Shown in pieces: positions 26,718 through 34,633 of a DNA stretch of 64,000 nt. The notes beneath the pieces are model-generated. The model saw only the letters and a program-made list of their open reading frames with translations, was not told where the DNA came from and made no database searches. Positions within the stretch are counted from its first letter, which is position 1. Every line of letters starts with the position of its first letter. Both the position numbers and the translations under genes were made by a program. This stretch comes from Candidatus Saccharimonadota bacterium (lineage in GTDB: Bacteria; Patescibacteriota; Saccharimonadia; Saccharimonadales; Saccharimonadaceae), in contig JAFUCJ010000006.1 of assembly GCA_017459705.1 (NCBI GenBank), positions 164,809 through 228,808 on the forward strand. The letters are read 5' to 3'.

Positions 26718-27053
26718 ATGACAAATGAAACTAACGAAACAGCCGAAACGATTGCAAAGGTAAATAGCCGAATGGCCGGACCAATCGCAGAAAATAGCAC
26801 GGGGACGGAAATGTGTGACCCGACCGACGAATCATGCGAAATACCGGAGATGCCGGACGGTGGAAATACGACACAAATGCAGGGCGGGCCGGGTATGATG
26901 GGTGGCGGAATGGCAAGCACGATGGCAACAACGCAGAACAACGAGTGGTTGATACCCATGACAGCAACCGGTATTATTTCCGGCACAATAGCAATAGCCG
27001 CTGTGGCGATTTGTATAGTAATCTGGCTAACCAATAAACGGAAGAAAGACTAG
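26718..27053 (+). CDS. Small tail-anchored protein with Met/Gly-rich segment
   Basis: 111 residues, not recognised. The N-terminal half is polar and acidic (TNETNETAETIAKVNSRM...), with two cysteines in CDPTDESC and a Met/Gly-rich patch (MQGGPGMMGGGMASTM). A single membrane helix (about 82-105) ends with a basic NKRKKD tail, so the N-terminal part would face outside if the positive-inside rule holds, although no signal peptide precedes it. AAGGAT is the likely ribosome-binding site. Met-rich patches sometimes bind copper, but this is speculation. Confidence 0.55.
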   Translation: MTNETNETAETIAKVNSRMAGPIAENSTGTEMCDPTDESCEIPEMPDGGNTTQMQGGPGMMGGGMASTMATTQNNEWLIPMTATGIISGTIAIAAVAICIVIWLTNKRKKD

Positions 27054-27066
27054 GCGGCGCCTCGTC

Positions 27067-27615
27067 CTAGACCCACCTCACCAATCTTTGATATTCTGGA
27101 GAGTCCTTGACGTATGAGTCAAGGATATCTTCTATGTAAGTTTTGCCGTTTGTGATATTGAGCGTCTCGACATCTGGCATGGAGCGAAGCAGGCGAATGA
27201 TGGCTTCGTCGGTCTCGACGTTGGTCATGGATTTCGTGGGGTCAGTCGAGTGAGAATGAACGCGAAGATTCTCATAGACGAAACGTTTGATGCCGGCTTG
27301 GAGGCAGTATTTTAGACAGTTCTCACAAGTGGCAACTTTGTTGTATACCGTACAGCCCGTAAGATCGCGACGGGCGAAAATCAGAGCGTTCATCTCGGAG
27401 TGAATTGCAAAATAGTACTTCATGGGGCGCTCGGACAAGGTCATTTTGGACTCGTCAGCACCCTGTAACATCCCATTGTAGCCGAGCGAAACGACGCGTT
27501 TATTAGCGTCAACGATGACGCAACCCATTTTGGAGGAAGGGTCTTTGCTTTTTAATGCGACCGTTTCGGCGATTTTCATGAAATAATCATCCCAGGCTCG
27601 TTGTTTGTCATCCAT
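27067..27615 (-). CDS. Deoxycytidylate deaminase family protein
   Basis: 182-residue zinc-dependent cytidine/dCMP deaminase fold. HSEMNALIF supplies the zinc histidine and catalytic glutamate, TCENCLKYC the two zinc cysteines, and SKDPSSKMGCVIVDANKR is the usual N-terminal strand. It probably converts dCMP to dUMP, feeding dTMP synthesis or salvage. ComEB-type proteins share the fold. TATAAT lies 9 nt upstream of the start on the minus strand. It is transcribed divergently from the cutinase-VWA gene. Confidence 0.88.
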   Translation of the reverse strand: MDDKQRAWDDYFMKIAETVALKSKDPSSKMGCVIVDANKRVVSLGYNGMLQGADESKMTLSERPMKYYFAIHSEMNALIFARRDLTGCTVYNKVATCENCLKYCLQAGIKRFVYENLRVHSHSTDPTKSMTNVETDEAIIRLLRSMPDVETLNITNGKTYIEDILDSYVKDSPEYQRLVRWV

Positions 27616-27651
27616 AATAAACCAATTATAGCACGTTTTGTAGGTGGGGGG

Positions 27652-27681
27652 TTGACTTTTGAAGTGCGAAGTGCCTATAAT
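27652..27681 (+). promoter_or_regulatory. Promoter of the cutinase-VWA gene
   Basis: TTGACT at 27652-27657, 18-nt spacer, TATAAT at 27676-27681. The spacer contains TTTGAAGTGCGAAG, identical to the promoter at 3905. Confidence 0.75.
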
Positions 27682-27709
27682 GTCCCATCAAAACTAATCG
27701 GAGAAAGGA

Positions 27710-29353
27710 ATGAAAAAACGATGTGTAGTGGTGGCGATAATACTAACTATGATGACGGTCGCTCTGCCGCGCCATGATACGGCGGTGGCGGCGAGTTGTC
27801 CGGAGCTTAAAGTGATTTTCGCTCGCGGAAGCGGTGGAGCTAGGTGGACAGACCAGAATTATTTGGCGTTTAGCGAGGCGCTAAGGGATAAGTTGGCGGC
27901 CACCAGCATCTCCTATGAATTTGAGGACCTGGACTACCCAGCAATAGATATCGGGAATATCACGACCCTGCTTGGAGCTTTCTTTGGCGGGGGCGAGGCG
28001 TATGATTTCGGCAAGAGCGTCAATGCGGGTGTGGAGCGGCTCGCTGCTAATGTGAATGGGCGATGTCCAAATACGAAATATGTAGTGGCGGGATATTCGC
28101 AGGGGGCGATGGTGGTATCGAAATCGCTCCATCGGCTCGACGCCGACAAGGTGATTTACTCGGCGACTTTCGGCGACCCGAAAATATACCTGCCCGAAGG
28201 CGCGGGTGCGATGCCGCCAGCGTGCTTAGGACAAGGACTCTCAGACTACCGGATGTATGTGCCGGACTGTCGGGCTTTCATTGGTAAATTGGGGACGTAC
28301 CTACCGTACCAGCCTGAAAGTTTTGTCGGGAAAATGGGAACGTGGTGTAATCGGATGGATATTTTTTGCTCGTCATATCTGAGTATCGCGAGCCATGTAT
28401 CGTATGTATCGGACAACTTGTACGAAGATGCGGCACGCGTGATTTTCGACCGCGTGGCGAAGGTTTTTAATATCGAGAATCACGACGTGGCGCCGCACGA
28501 CACGGTGATTTTAATCGACGTGACTGGCTCGATGGGGCCGCTAATCGACAGATATAAAAACGAGGCGAAAAAGCTCGCACGGCAAACTCTGGCGACAAAT
28601 GGACGCGTGGCACTATATAAATATACGGATTTTCAGGAGGAAAATGCAGTAGCCATGCTGTGTGATTTCGGGTGTACGCTCGAAGAAATCGAAGCGAAGC
28701 TGGATGGACTGGTGCTTGGCGACGGTGGAGATATCAACGAATCAGCGCTCGGGGCATCTTTTGTGGCGATGAATGAATTGACTTGGCAGAAAGGTGCGGT
28801 AAAATCCCTGGTCATACTCACTGATGCCGCGTATCATAATCCGGATTTCGATGCGCGGAAAACGACGCTCGCTGACGTTGTAAAACTGAGCCGAGAAATC
28901 GACCCGGTGAATATATATGTAGTGACTACGCCGCTAGTGGCGGAATCATATCAAGAACTCACGACGGCAACCGGTGGCGCAGTAGCAACGTCGGTGGACG
29001 ATTTTGAGCTTATGACGGAAGAGATTCTAGCAAGAGTCGACGCGTTGCCACGAGTAGAGGAGTGGGTAGACGATGGCGAAGAACTACCATGGGCGGAAAT
29101 AGTATCTGTAGAACAAAATCTGACCGCCGCAACAATACGCTTGCAATCAAGTCACGGACGTTTTATGGTAGCACTAAATGACGCCATACTAGGTATAGTC
29201 GAGGGGGAAGAGTTCACTATCGAAGAATTGGCGCCTGGGACAGAGAACATACTAACCGTCATACCAATTTCAGAAAATAGGAGCGGAATACCAGTCGAGA
29301 TTCCGCTAGAAAAAATAACGGCACCGCTGGCGCCCGATACGGGAAGATTATGA
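27710..29353 (+). CDS. Secreted cutinase-like serine esterase fused to a von Willebrand factor A domain
   Basis: 547 residues: signal peptide (about 1-28, cleavage near AVAAS), cutinase-family domain (about 29-240) and VWA domain (about 265-450), then a beta-rich tail. The esterase has VIFARGSG, the nucleophile S130 in AGYSQGAMV, a cysteine-flanked aspartate (YVPDCRAF) and histidine in ASHVSYVSD. The VWA domain has a full MIDAS DVTGSMG and a later SLVILTDA. Cutinase-family enzymes hydrolyse lipid esters and are well known from actinobacteria; VWA domains mediate adhesion. The protein ends APDTGRL, a sortase-like box without the expected hydrophobic tail. A GGAGAAAGGA ribosome-binding site precedes the ATG. 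Confidence 0.85.
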   Translation: MKKRCVVVAIILTMMTVALPRHDTAVAASCPELKVIFARGSGGARWTDQNYLAFSEALRDKLAATSISYEFEDLDYPAIDIGNITTLLGAFFGGGEAYDFGKSVNAGVERLAANVNGRCPNTKYVVAGYSQGAMVVSKSLHRLDADKVIYSATFGDPKIYLPEGAGAMPPACLGQGLSDYRMYVPDCRAFIGKLGTYLPYQPESFVGKMGTWCNRMDIFCSSYLSIASHVSYVSDNLYEDAARVIFDRVAKVFNIENHDVAPHDTVILIDVTGSMGPLIDRYKNEAKKLARQTLATNGRVALYKYTDFQEENAVAMLCDFGCTLEEIEAKLDGLVLGDGGDINESALGASFVAMNELTWQKGAVKSLVILTDAAYHNPDFDARKTTLADVVKLSREIDPVNIYVVTTPLVAESYQELTTATGGAVATSVDDFELMTEEILARVDALPRVEEWVDDGEELPWAEIVSVEQNLTAATIRLQSSHGRFMVALNDAILGIVEGEEFTIEELAPGTENILTVIPISENRSGIPVEIPLEKITAPLAPDTGRL

Positions 29354-29557
29354 TCTGGCGGTGAGGTGCCAATGGTCGCCGTATTCGCACTTGTACACGC
29401 CTAATTTGGTAGGCGTGTGGTGGTCGTACGCGGCGACATTCGCGGCAAGTTCAGCCTCTTCGCGGGTTTTGAAACAGATCTTGTGGCTGTCGCCGACCCA
29501 ACAGCGCTCCGGTTCGTAGCGCAGGTTCGTGTTTAGGTGTTTGTTTCGATTGGCCAT
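29348..29557 (-). CDS. Small Cys/His-containing protein of unknown function
   Basis: 69 residues, basic N-terminus (MANRNKHLNTNLRYEP). The sequence has ERCWVGDSHKICFKTREEAEL and a C-terminal YKCEYGDHWHLT; three Cys and several His could form a small zinc site. The pattern suggests a short nucleic-acid or ribosome-associated zinc-ribbon-like protein, but no family was recognised. TATAAT (29566-29571, minus) is 8 nt before the ATG. It shares a divergent control region with typA and overlaps the end of the cutinase-VWA gene by 6 nt. Confidence 0.65.
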   Translation of the reverse strand: MANRNKHLNTNLRYEPERCWVGDSHKICFKTREEAELAANVAAYDHHTPTKLGVYKCEYGDHWHLTARS

Positions 29558-29639
29558 ATAATTTCATTATAGCACAGATTTGCCATTTTGTCAATGTCTA
29601 ACCCTAGACAACGGCGTGCAAAAGTGCTATAATAAAGAG

Positions 29640-31478
29640 ATGATTTTGAACAAAGATATGATTCGGAACGTGGCAATCATTGCACACGTTGACCACGGCA
29701 AGACGACGCTTGTCGATGGACTTTTGAAACAGTCGCACACTTTTCGCGATAATCAGGCCGAGATGAACCAGACCCTCATCATGGATTCAATGGACCAGGA
29801 GCATGAACGTGGCATCACGATTACGGCAAAGCAAACTTGTGTATATTACAATGGATACAAAATTAACATTATTGACACGCCGGGACACGCGGATTTTTCA
29901 GGCGAGGTAGAGCGGACGCTCAATATGGCGGATGGAGTGATTCTGATTGTGGACGCGCAGGAAGGTCCGATGCCGCAGACGAAGTTCGTACTGTCAAAGG
30001 CGCTTGATCTGGGGTTAAAACCGGTAGTGGTGATTAATAAAATTGACAAGCCGGCGGCCCGTATCGACGAAGTGCTGGGCGAAGTCGAGAGCCTATTCCT
30101 AGAACTTGCGACCGACGAATCGCAACTCAACTACCCAGTATACTATGCTATCGCTCGCGACGGTAAGGCTGGCAAGACGGTTGACCTTGACGACGATTTG
30201 CATGTGATTTTTGAATCAATTATTAACGACATACCGGCGCCGAGTGCTGAGGTCGACAACCCCAATGCACAGATGCTCGTAGCGGCTCTGGCGGCCGACA
30301 ATTATCTAGGGAAATACTGCATCGGGAAGATTTTTCGCGGAAAATTAAAGCGAGGGCAGAGCGTGAAGATATTGCACTTGCCGACGAATTCTACCAGTGA
30401 CACAATGGACGTAAAGAGTGCCAAAATCGACAAGCTTTTCTCGTATCGTGGGTTAGGTAAAGAGGAAATTGAAGAAGCAATCGCGGGGGATATCGTGGCG
30501 ATTGTAGGGACGAGCGAGGCAAACATTGGCGATACAATTGCCACGGGCGAGAATCCAGAAGCGCTCCCGACTATTGAACTGGAAGCGCCCACGCTATCAA
30601 TCTACATTGGCCCAAATACTTCGCCACTTAAAGGTAAAGAGGGTGAATTCACCACTTCGCGGCAGATTGCTGAGCGACTGGAACGCGAGCTAGAAACGAA
30701 TATTGCACTCAAAATCCAGCCGGACGGACTGGGCTACAAGGTGTCTGGACGTGGAGAGTTACATTTATCAGTATTGATCGAAACGATGCGACGCGAAGGC
30801 TACGAGCTAGAAGCTGGACGACCAGAGGTGGTCTATCGCGAGATTAATGGGCGCAAAGAAGAGCCTATCGAATCACTAACAATTGAAGTGTCCCCAGAAT
30901 TCGTGGGAGCGGTATCGCAGGAGCTGGGCGTGCGTAAGGCTGAGCTGAAATCACAAGAGCTGACATCTAGCGGGTCGACGAGATTTGTTTATGAAATCTC
31001 CACGGCAGCACTCATCGGGCTACGCAATAATCTGCTAACTGCTACAAAAGGCACAGTCATCATGTCGAGTTTGCCAGATGGTTATCGCCCAGTGGAGGGG
31101 AAATATCGTCCGGAGCGCAACGGGGCACTTATCGCATCCGAGAGCGGCGTATCAACCGCTTATGCCTTGGACGGTGCGCAGGCGCGCGGAGTACTCTATA
31201 TACCACCACAAGTGCCGGTATACCAAGGAATGATCGTGGGGTTATCCAACAAGAAAGATGATCTCGATATCAACGTTTGTCGCGAGAAGCAACTGACAAA
31301 TATGCGAACCCATGCCTCGGACGGCGCGATTCAGCTGACCCCATATACACAACTTTCGTTGGAACAGTGCCTAGACTTCCTACTCGACGATGAGCTGCTT
31401 GAAGTGACGCCAAAATCACTAAGGTTACGCAAGCGGCAGCTCGATCCAGTGAAGCGGAAGCGCGAGAGCCGAGCATGA
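29640..31478 (+). CDS. typA: Translational GTPase TypA/BipA
   Basis: 612 residues. G1 AHVDHGKTT, switch I ERGITI, G3 DTPGHADF, G4 NKIDKP; then EF-G-like domains II, III and V and the BipA-specific C-terminal domain ([20 protein letters not shown]). BipA assists 50S assembly and stress adaptation. The ATG at 29640 is chosen because TAGACA-17-TATAAT (TATAAT 29628-29633) ends 6 nt before it; an upstream ATG-containing extension would begin before the promoter. The end overlaps tatD by 4 nt. Confidence 0.95.
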   Translation: MILNKDMIRNVAIIAHVDHGKTTLVDGLLKQSHTFRDNQAEMNQTLIMDSMDQEHERGITITAKQTCVYYNGYKINIIDTPGHADFSGEVERTLNMADGVILIVDAQEGPMPQTKFVLSKALDLGLKPVVVINKIDKPAARIDEVLGEVESLFLELATDESQLNYPVYYAIARDGKAGKTVDLDDDLHVIFESIINDIPAPSAEVDNPNAQMLVAALAADNYLGKYCIGKIFRGKLKRGQSVKILHLPTNSTSDTMDVKSAKIDKLFSYRGLGKEEIEEAIAGDIVAIVGTSEANIGDTIATGENPEALPTIELEAPTLSIYIGPNTSPLKGKEGEFTTSRQIAERLERELETNIALKIQPDGLGYKVSGRGELHLSVLIETMRREGYELEAGRPEVVYREINGRKEEPIESLTIEVSPEFVGAVSQELGVRKAELKSQELTSSGSTRFVYEISTAALIGLRNNLLTATKGTVIMSSLPDGYRPVEGKYRPERNGALIASESGVSTAYALDGAQARGVLYIPPQVPVYQGMIVGLSNKKDDLDINVCREKQLTNMRTHASDGAIQLTPYTQLSLEQCLDFLLDDELLEVTPKSLRLRKRQLDPVKRKRESRA

Positions 31479-32242
31479 GTTACCTAACTGATACACATTG
31501 CCATTTACATGACCGCGAGTTTTTTAGCGATGAACAGGCTACGGAGATGGTCAAACGAGCGCACGATAATAACGTGCGGCGAATTATCTGTATCGGGACT
31601 TCGCATGAGGACTCACTTGCGGCGAGAGATTTTGCCGCGAAGCATGAAAATATGCACTGGACCTACGGAGTGCATCCGGAGAACGCCGGTTCACCTTATG
31701 ACGCATCGGTGATAGATGATGATTTGCCCATCGCCATTGGTGAAGTGGGGCTAGACTATCATACGGAAGGATACGATAGAGATGCACAGATTCGACTTTT
31801 CGAAGAGATGCTGCAACTAGCATGCGATAAGCGCTTGCCTGTATCGTTTCATATCCGCGAGGCATACGACGACTTTTTCCCAATTGTGGCCAATTTTCCG
31901 ACGGTGCGAGGTGCGGTGCACTGTTTTACCAACAACAAGAAGAACCTGCGCCGAGTGCTGAATGAAACCGGATTCTACGTTGCCGTCAATGGGCTAGCGA
32001 CCTACGCGACCTTGCCAACACCGCCGCTGGCGCGGATTTTGCTAGAAACTGACGCGCCATTCTTGACTCCTGTGCCGTTTCGTGGTATAATAAATGAGTC
32101 AGCCTATATTCGCAACATTGCCGAGTGGCTAAGTAGCAAAATAGGTACATCATTTGAATTAATAGAGCACGAAACGAGTAAAAATGCAGAGGAATTGTTC
32201 AGATTTCCAGATACCGTCGTTCGCGCGCCAGGACGCGTATGA
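31475..32242 (+). CDS. tatD: TatD-family metal-dependent deoxyribonuclease
   Basis: 255-residue TIM-barrel hydrolase. DTHCHLHD supplies the first metal ligands, IGEVGLDYH the bridging glutamate, PVSFHIRE and AVHCFTNNKK further histidines and LLETDAPFLTPVP the aspartate. TatD proteins act as 3'-5' DNases or D-aminoacyl-tRNA-related hydrolases. It is coupled to typA by a 4-nt ATGA overlap. An internal promoter (32063-32091) lies in its last third, likely serving the genes downstream. Confidence 0.92.
   Translation: MSYLTDTHCHLHDREFFSDEQATEMVKRAHDNNVRRIICIGTSHEDSLAARDFAAKHENMHWTYGVHPENAGSPYDASVIDDDLPIAIGEVGLDYHTEGYDRDAQIRLFEEMLQLACDKRLPVSFHIREAYDDFFPIVANFPTVRGAVHCFTNNKKNLRRVLNETGFYVAVNGLATYATLPTPPLARILLETDAPFLTPVPFRGIINESAYIRNIAEWLSSKIGTSFELIEHETSKNAEELFRFPDTVVRAPGRV
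32063..32091 (+). promoter_or_regulatory. Intragenic promoter near the end of tatD
   Basis: TTGACT (32063-32068), 17 nt, TATAAT (32086-32091), with TGG before the -10. It is in sense orientation and positioned to drive the 32184 and 32315 genes. Confidence 0.5.
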
Positions 32243-32336
32243 TTTTGATGCACAGGCGGATGGGAGCTATCGCCTGTTTCGCGAATTGAATCAAATTGCA
32301 GAGGAGATAGAAGCATGTCGGCAAAGAAACTGCTAG
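32184..32336 (+). CDS. Possible 50-residue protein bridging tatD and the 32315 gene
   Basis: An ATG-to-TAG frame that exactly fills the 72-nt gap between tatD and the next gene and overlaps both. The product is MQRNCSDFQIPSFARQ followed by an acidic, helix-forming half (FRELNQIAEEIEACRQ). The composition looks protein-like rather than random, but there is no ribosome-binding site and no known family. It could alternatively be a non-coding spacer. Confidence 0.35.
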   Translation: MQRNCSDFQIPSFARQDAYDFDAQADGSYRLFRELNQIAEEIEACRQRNC

Positions 32337-32662
32337 GCAAACGCAACGGAACGCAGATGAATTATGACGATTTGATCAATGCGGAGAGCGCTCTCGGACG
32401 AACGCTTTTTGGGCCAATTCCAGAGGGTCATAGAAGAGAATTTTTTACTTCGCGCAAGAACGTATGGTTATGGTACGAAAGCTGGGTAGATGCGGCAGGG
32501 GTGTTTCACGATATGACGGTGCGTTACGAAGTGCGACCAGCGGGTGTTTACAAGATGCCAACTGGTGGACGATACACGAAAATTGAGGGCGAAGAACTAA
32601 ACAACTTCACGACGGCAGTGCGGACGTATTTTGATTTAGTAAAAAGCCGGTTATATTCCTAG
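32315..32662 (+). CDS. Conserved-looking 115-residue protein of unknown function
   Basis: Not recognised. N-terminus SAKKLLGKRNGTQMNYDDLI is basic; the core FFTSRKNVWLWYESWVDAAG, HDMTVRYEVRPAGVYKM is rich in aromatic residues and beta-strand pattern, followed by an amphipathic helix. No signal or membrane segment, so cytoplasmic. GAGGAGATAGAAGC precedes the ATG as a ribosome-binding site. Confidence 0.65.
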   Translation: MSAKKLLGKRNGTQMNYDDLINAESALGRTLFGPIPEGHRREFFTSRKNVWLWYESWVDAAGVFHDMTVRYEVRPAGVYKMPTGGRYTKIEGEELNNFTTAVRTYFDLVKSRLYS

Positions 32663-32727
32663 TAGACCACGATTTGTCGGTAGGCGACAATGGCGGTGTT
32701 TTTTGATTTTTATGGTAAAATAGTAAT

Positions 32728-33135
32728 ATGGATGGACATAAAAAGAAATTGATTGCTGGTATTATAACTTTGATTGTCGGCGTGGCGGTCTGCGTAGCTG
32801 GACTCGTCTTCATGCTGACACGCTTAAACACGGCGCCTGGGATGCGGGATGCAGAATATTTGGTCGAGGTGGGGAAGTGGGCTCGCAACGGGGAGCCTGG
32901 GGTGATTTGGGAGTTTACCGAAGTAGGAAAAGGCAAACTAACCACCAATAATCACGTCAACGACTATGATTTCATCTGGGCCATTAGCGGGGATAAGATT
33001 GAAATTGAAACGGACTGGTTATATACATTAAACGACGCTTACGAGTACGCTATCGACCAGACGACCAGTAGCCTTACTCTGACGAGTGCAGATAAGACTA
33101 TCAGTTTCAGCCCGGTCGCCGCGACGGAAGACTAA
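32728..33135 (+). CDS. Single-pass membrane-anchored small extracytoplasmic protein
   Basis: 135 residues. Basic start (MDGHKKK), one membrane helix (about 8-30, LIAGIITLIVGVAVCVAGLVF), then a mainly beta domain (IWEFTEVGKGKLTT..., IEIETDWLYTLNDAYEY, SLTLTSADKTISFS). The latter half resembles a small lipocalin/DUF-like strand pattern that reports on a thresholded signal, but no family is assigned. TAAAAT at 32716-32721 is 6 nt before the ATG. Its end overlaps the convergent DUF1846 gene by 4 nt. Confidence 0.65.
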   Translation: MDGHKKKLIAGIITLIVGVAVCVAGLVFMLTRLNTAPGMRDAEYLVEVGKWARNGEPGVIWEFTEVGKGKLTTNNHVNDYDFIWAISGDKIEIETDWLYTLNDAYEYAIDQTTSSLTLTSADKTISFSPVAATED

Positions 33136-34598
33136 GCAAAATCAATCTCGGTGCCGGACGTTGCGTTGATGCCAAGGTTGCTGAGCACAACGAGTTCATC
33201 GTCGGTAATCATGTGCGTGGAGTGGAGTTCGGCGCCAGAGAGCTTGTCGAGACTTTCTAGGGCTTTTTTCGCTACGGGATTCGTGGTCGAACAGATCGAG
33301 AGAGCCATGAGGACTTCGCCGAGATGAAGATGGGTTTCCTTGAAATTGCTGGTCTTGTCTTTGACTTTCAAAATGGGTTCGAGGATAGCGGGAGCGAGCA
33401 AATCAACTTCGTCGGGGATACGCGTAATGTCTTTTAGGGCGTTTAGCATGGTAGACGAAACTGCCGTGAGAATGTCGTTCTCGCGCCCCGTGACGGTGAT
33501 TTTGCCGGAAGAAAGACAGGCGCTTGGTTTGCCATAGGCGGCGCGTTTGTCGGCGGCACCTTTCACAACCGGGCGGTCCCGTTCGGAGATGCCGAGTTCG
33601 TTCATCAGGAGTTTAATGCGCTCGGGGACGTCGGGCGTCACAGAGCCTTTTTTGAGATCAACCACGGCACGGTAGTAACGACGGATAATCTCATCGAGGG
33701 CGGCGCGGCGGATGGCTTTGTCGTCGGTGATACATTCGCCAATCACGTTGACTCCCATGTCGGTTGGCGAAAAATAGATGTCCTTACCGGTGATGCGGCG
33801 GAGGATTTCTTTGAGGACGGGGAATGTTTCGAGGTCGCGATTGTAGTTGACGGCGCTGACGCCGTATTTTTCGAGGTGGAAATGGTCAATCATGTTGACG
33901 TCGCCGAGGTCGGCTGTGGCGGCTTCGTAGGCAACGTTGACTGGGTGTTTGAGTGGTAGAGCCCAAACAGGGAAGGTTTCGAACTTGGCATAGCCAGCAT
34001 TGACGCCACGCTTGAACTCATGATAGAGTTGAGAAAGCGCCGTAGCAAGTTTGCCGGAGCAGGGGCCGGGAGCCGAGACTACGACGAGCCTATGCGAAGT
34101 TTCAATGTAGGGGTTAGCGCCGTAGCCTTCGTCGCTAACAATCGTGTCGACGTCGGTCGGATAGCCCTTGGTAAACTGATGAAAGTACACCTTTACATCA
34201 TAATCTGCGAGTTTTTTGGCAAAATCCGCGGCCTTTTTTTGTCCGTCATAGAGGGTGATAACTACCGAGCTGACGTAAATGTTCCTGTCGCGGAGAAACT
34301 GAATAAGCCGGAGGACTTCGGTCTCGTAGGAAATCATGTGGTCGGCGCGAATCTTGGATTGTTCGATGGCGTTAGCATTGATGCACAAAATAACCTCAGC
34401 ATCGTCTTTGAATTCTTGAAGGAGACGAATTTTGAGGTCGGGGAGAAAGCCAGGAAGTGTACGGGCGGCGTGCTGGTCATCAATCAACTTGCCGCCAAAT
34501 TCAAGATAGAGCTTGTCGAACATTGCGATACGCTGTTTGATGATTTTCTTCTGGATTTTAAGATATTTGTCGGCATCAAAGCACTTTTTTGTCGTCAC
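33132..34598 (-). CDS. DUF1846 family protein
   Basis: 488 residues, the usual size for DUF1846 (about 495). Recognisable stretches are QRIAMFDKLYLEFGGKLIDD at the N-terminus, ETSHRLVVVSAPGPCSGK, FETFPVWALPLKHPVN and FHLEKYGVSAVNYNRD. The family occurs in Firmicutes and many anaerobes; its biochemical role is not established, though the GPGPCSGK-like loop suggests nucleotide or phosphate binding. Soluble, cytoplasmic. It lies upstream of mnmA with 35 nt between in the opposite order of transcription (both minus strand; mnmA is transcribed first). Confidence 0.85.
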   Translation of the reverse strand: MTTKKCFDADKYLKIQKKIIKQRIAMFDKLYLEFGGKLIDDQHAARTLPGFLPDLKIRLLQEFKDDAEVILCINANAIEQSKIRADHMISYETEVLRLIQFLRDRNIYVSSVVITLYDGQKKAADFAKKLADYDVKVYFHQFTKGYPTDVDTIVSDEGYGANPYIETSHRLVVVSAPGPCSGKLATALSQLYHEFKRGVNAGYAKFETFPVWALPLKHPVNVAYEAATADLGDVNMIDHFHLEKYGVSAVNYNRDLETFPVLKEILRRITGKDIYFSPTDMGVNVIGECITDDKAIRRAALDEIIRRYYRAVVDLKKGSVTPDVPERIKLLMNELGISERDRPVVKGAADKRAAYGKPSACLSSGKITVTGRENDILTAVSSTMLNALKDITRIPDEVDLLAPAILEPILKVKDKTSNFKETHLHLGEVLMALSICSTTNPVAKKALESLDKLSGAELHSTHMITDDELVVLSNLGINATSGTEIDFA

Positions 34599-34633
34599 TG
34601 GGGAACCTCCTTAAACTATACACGACCATTATA

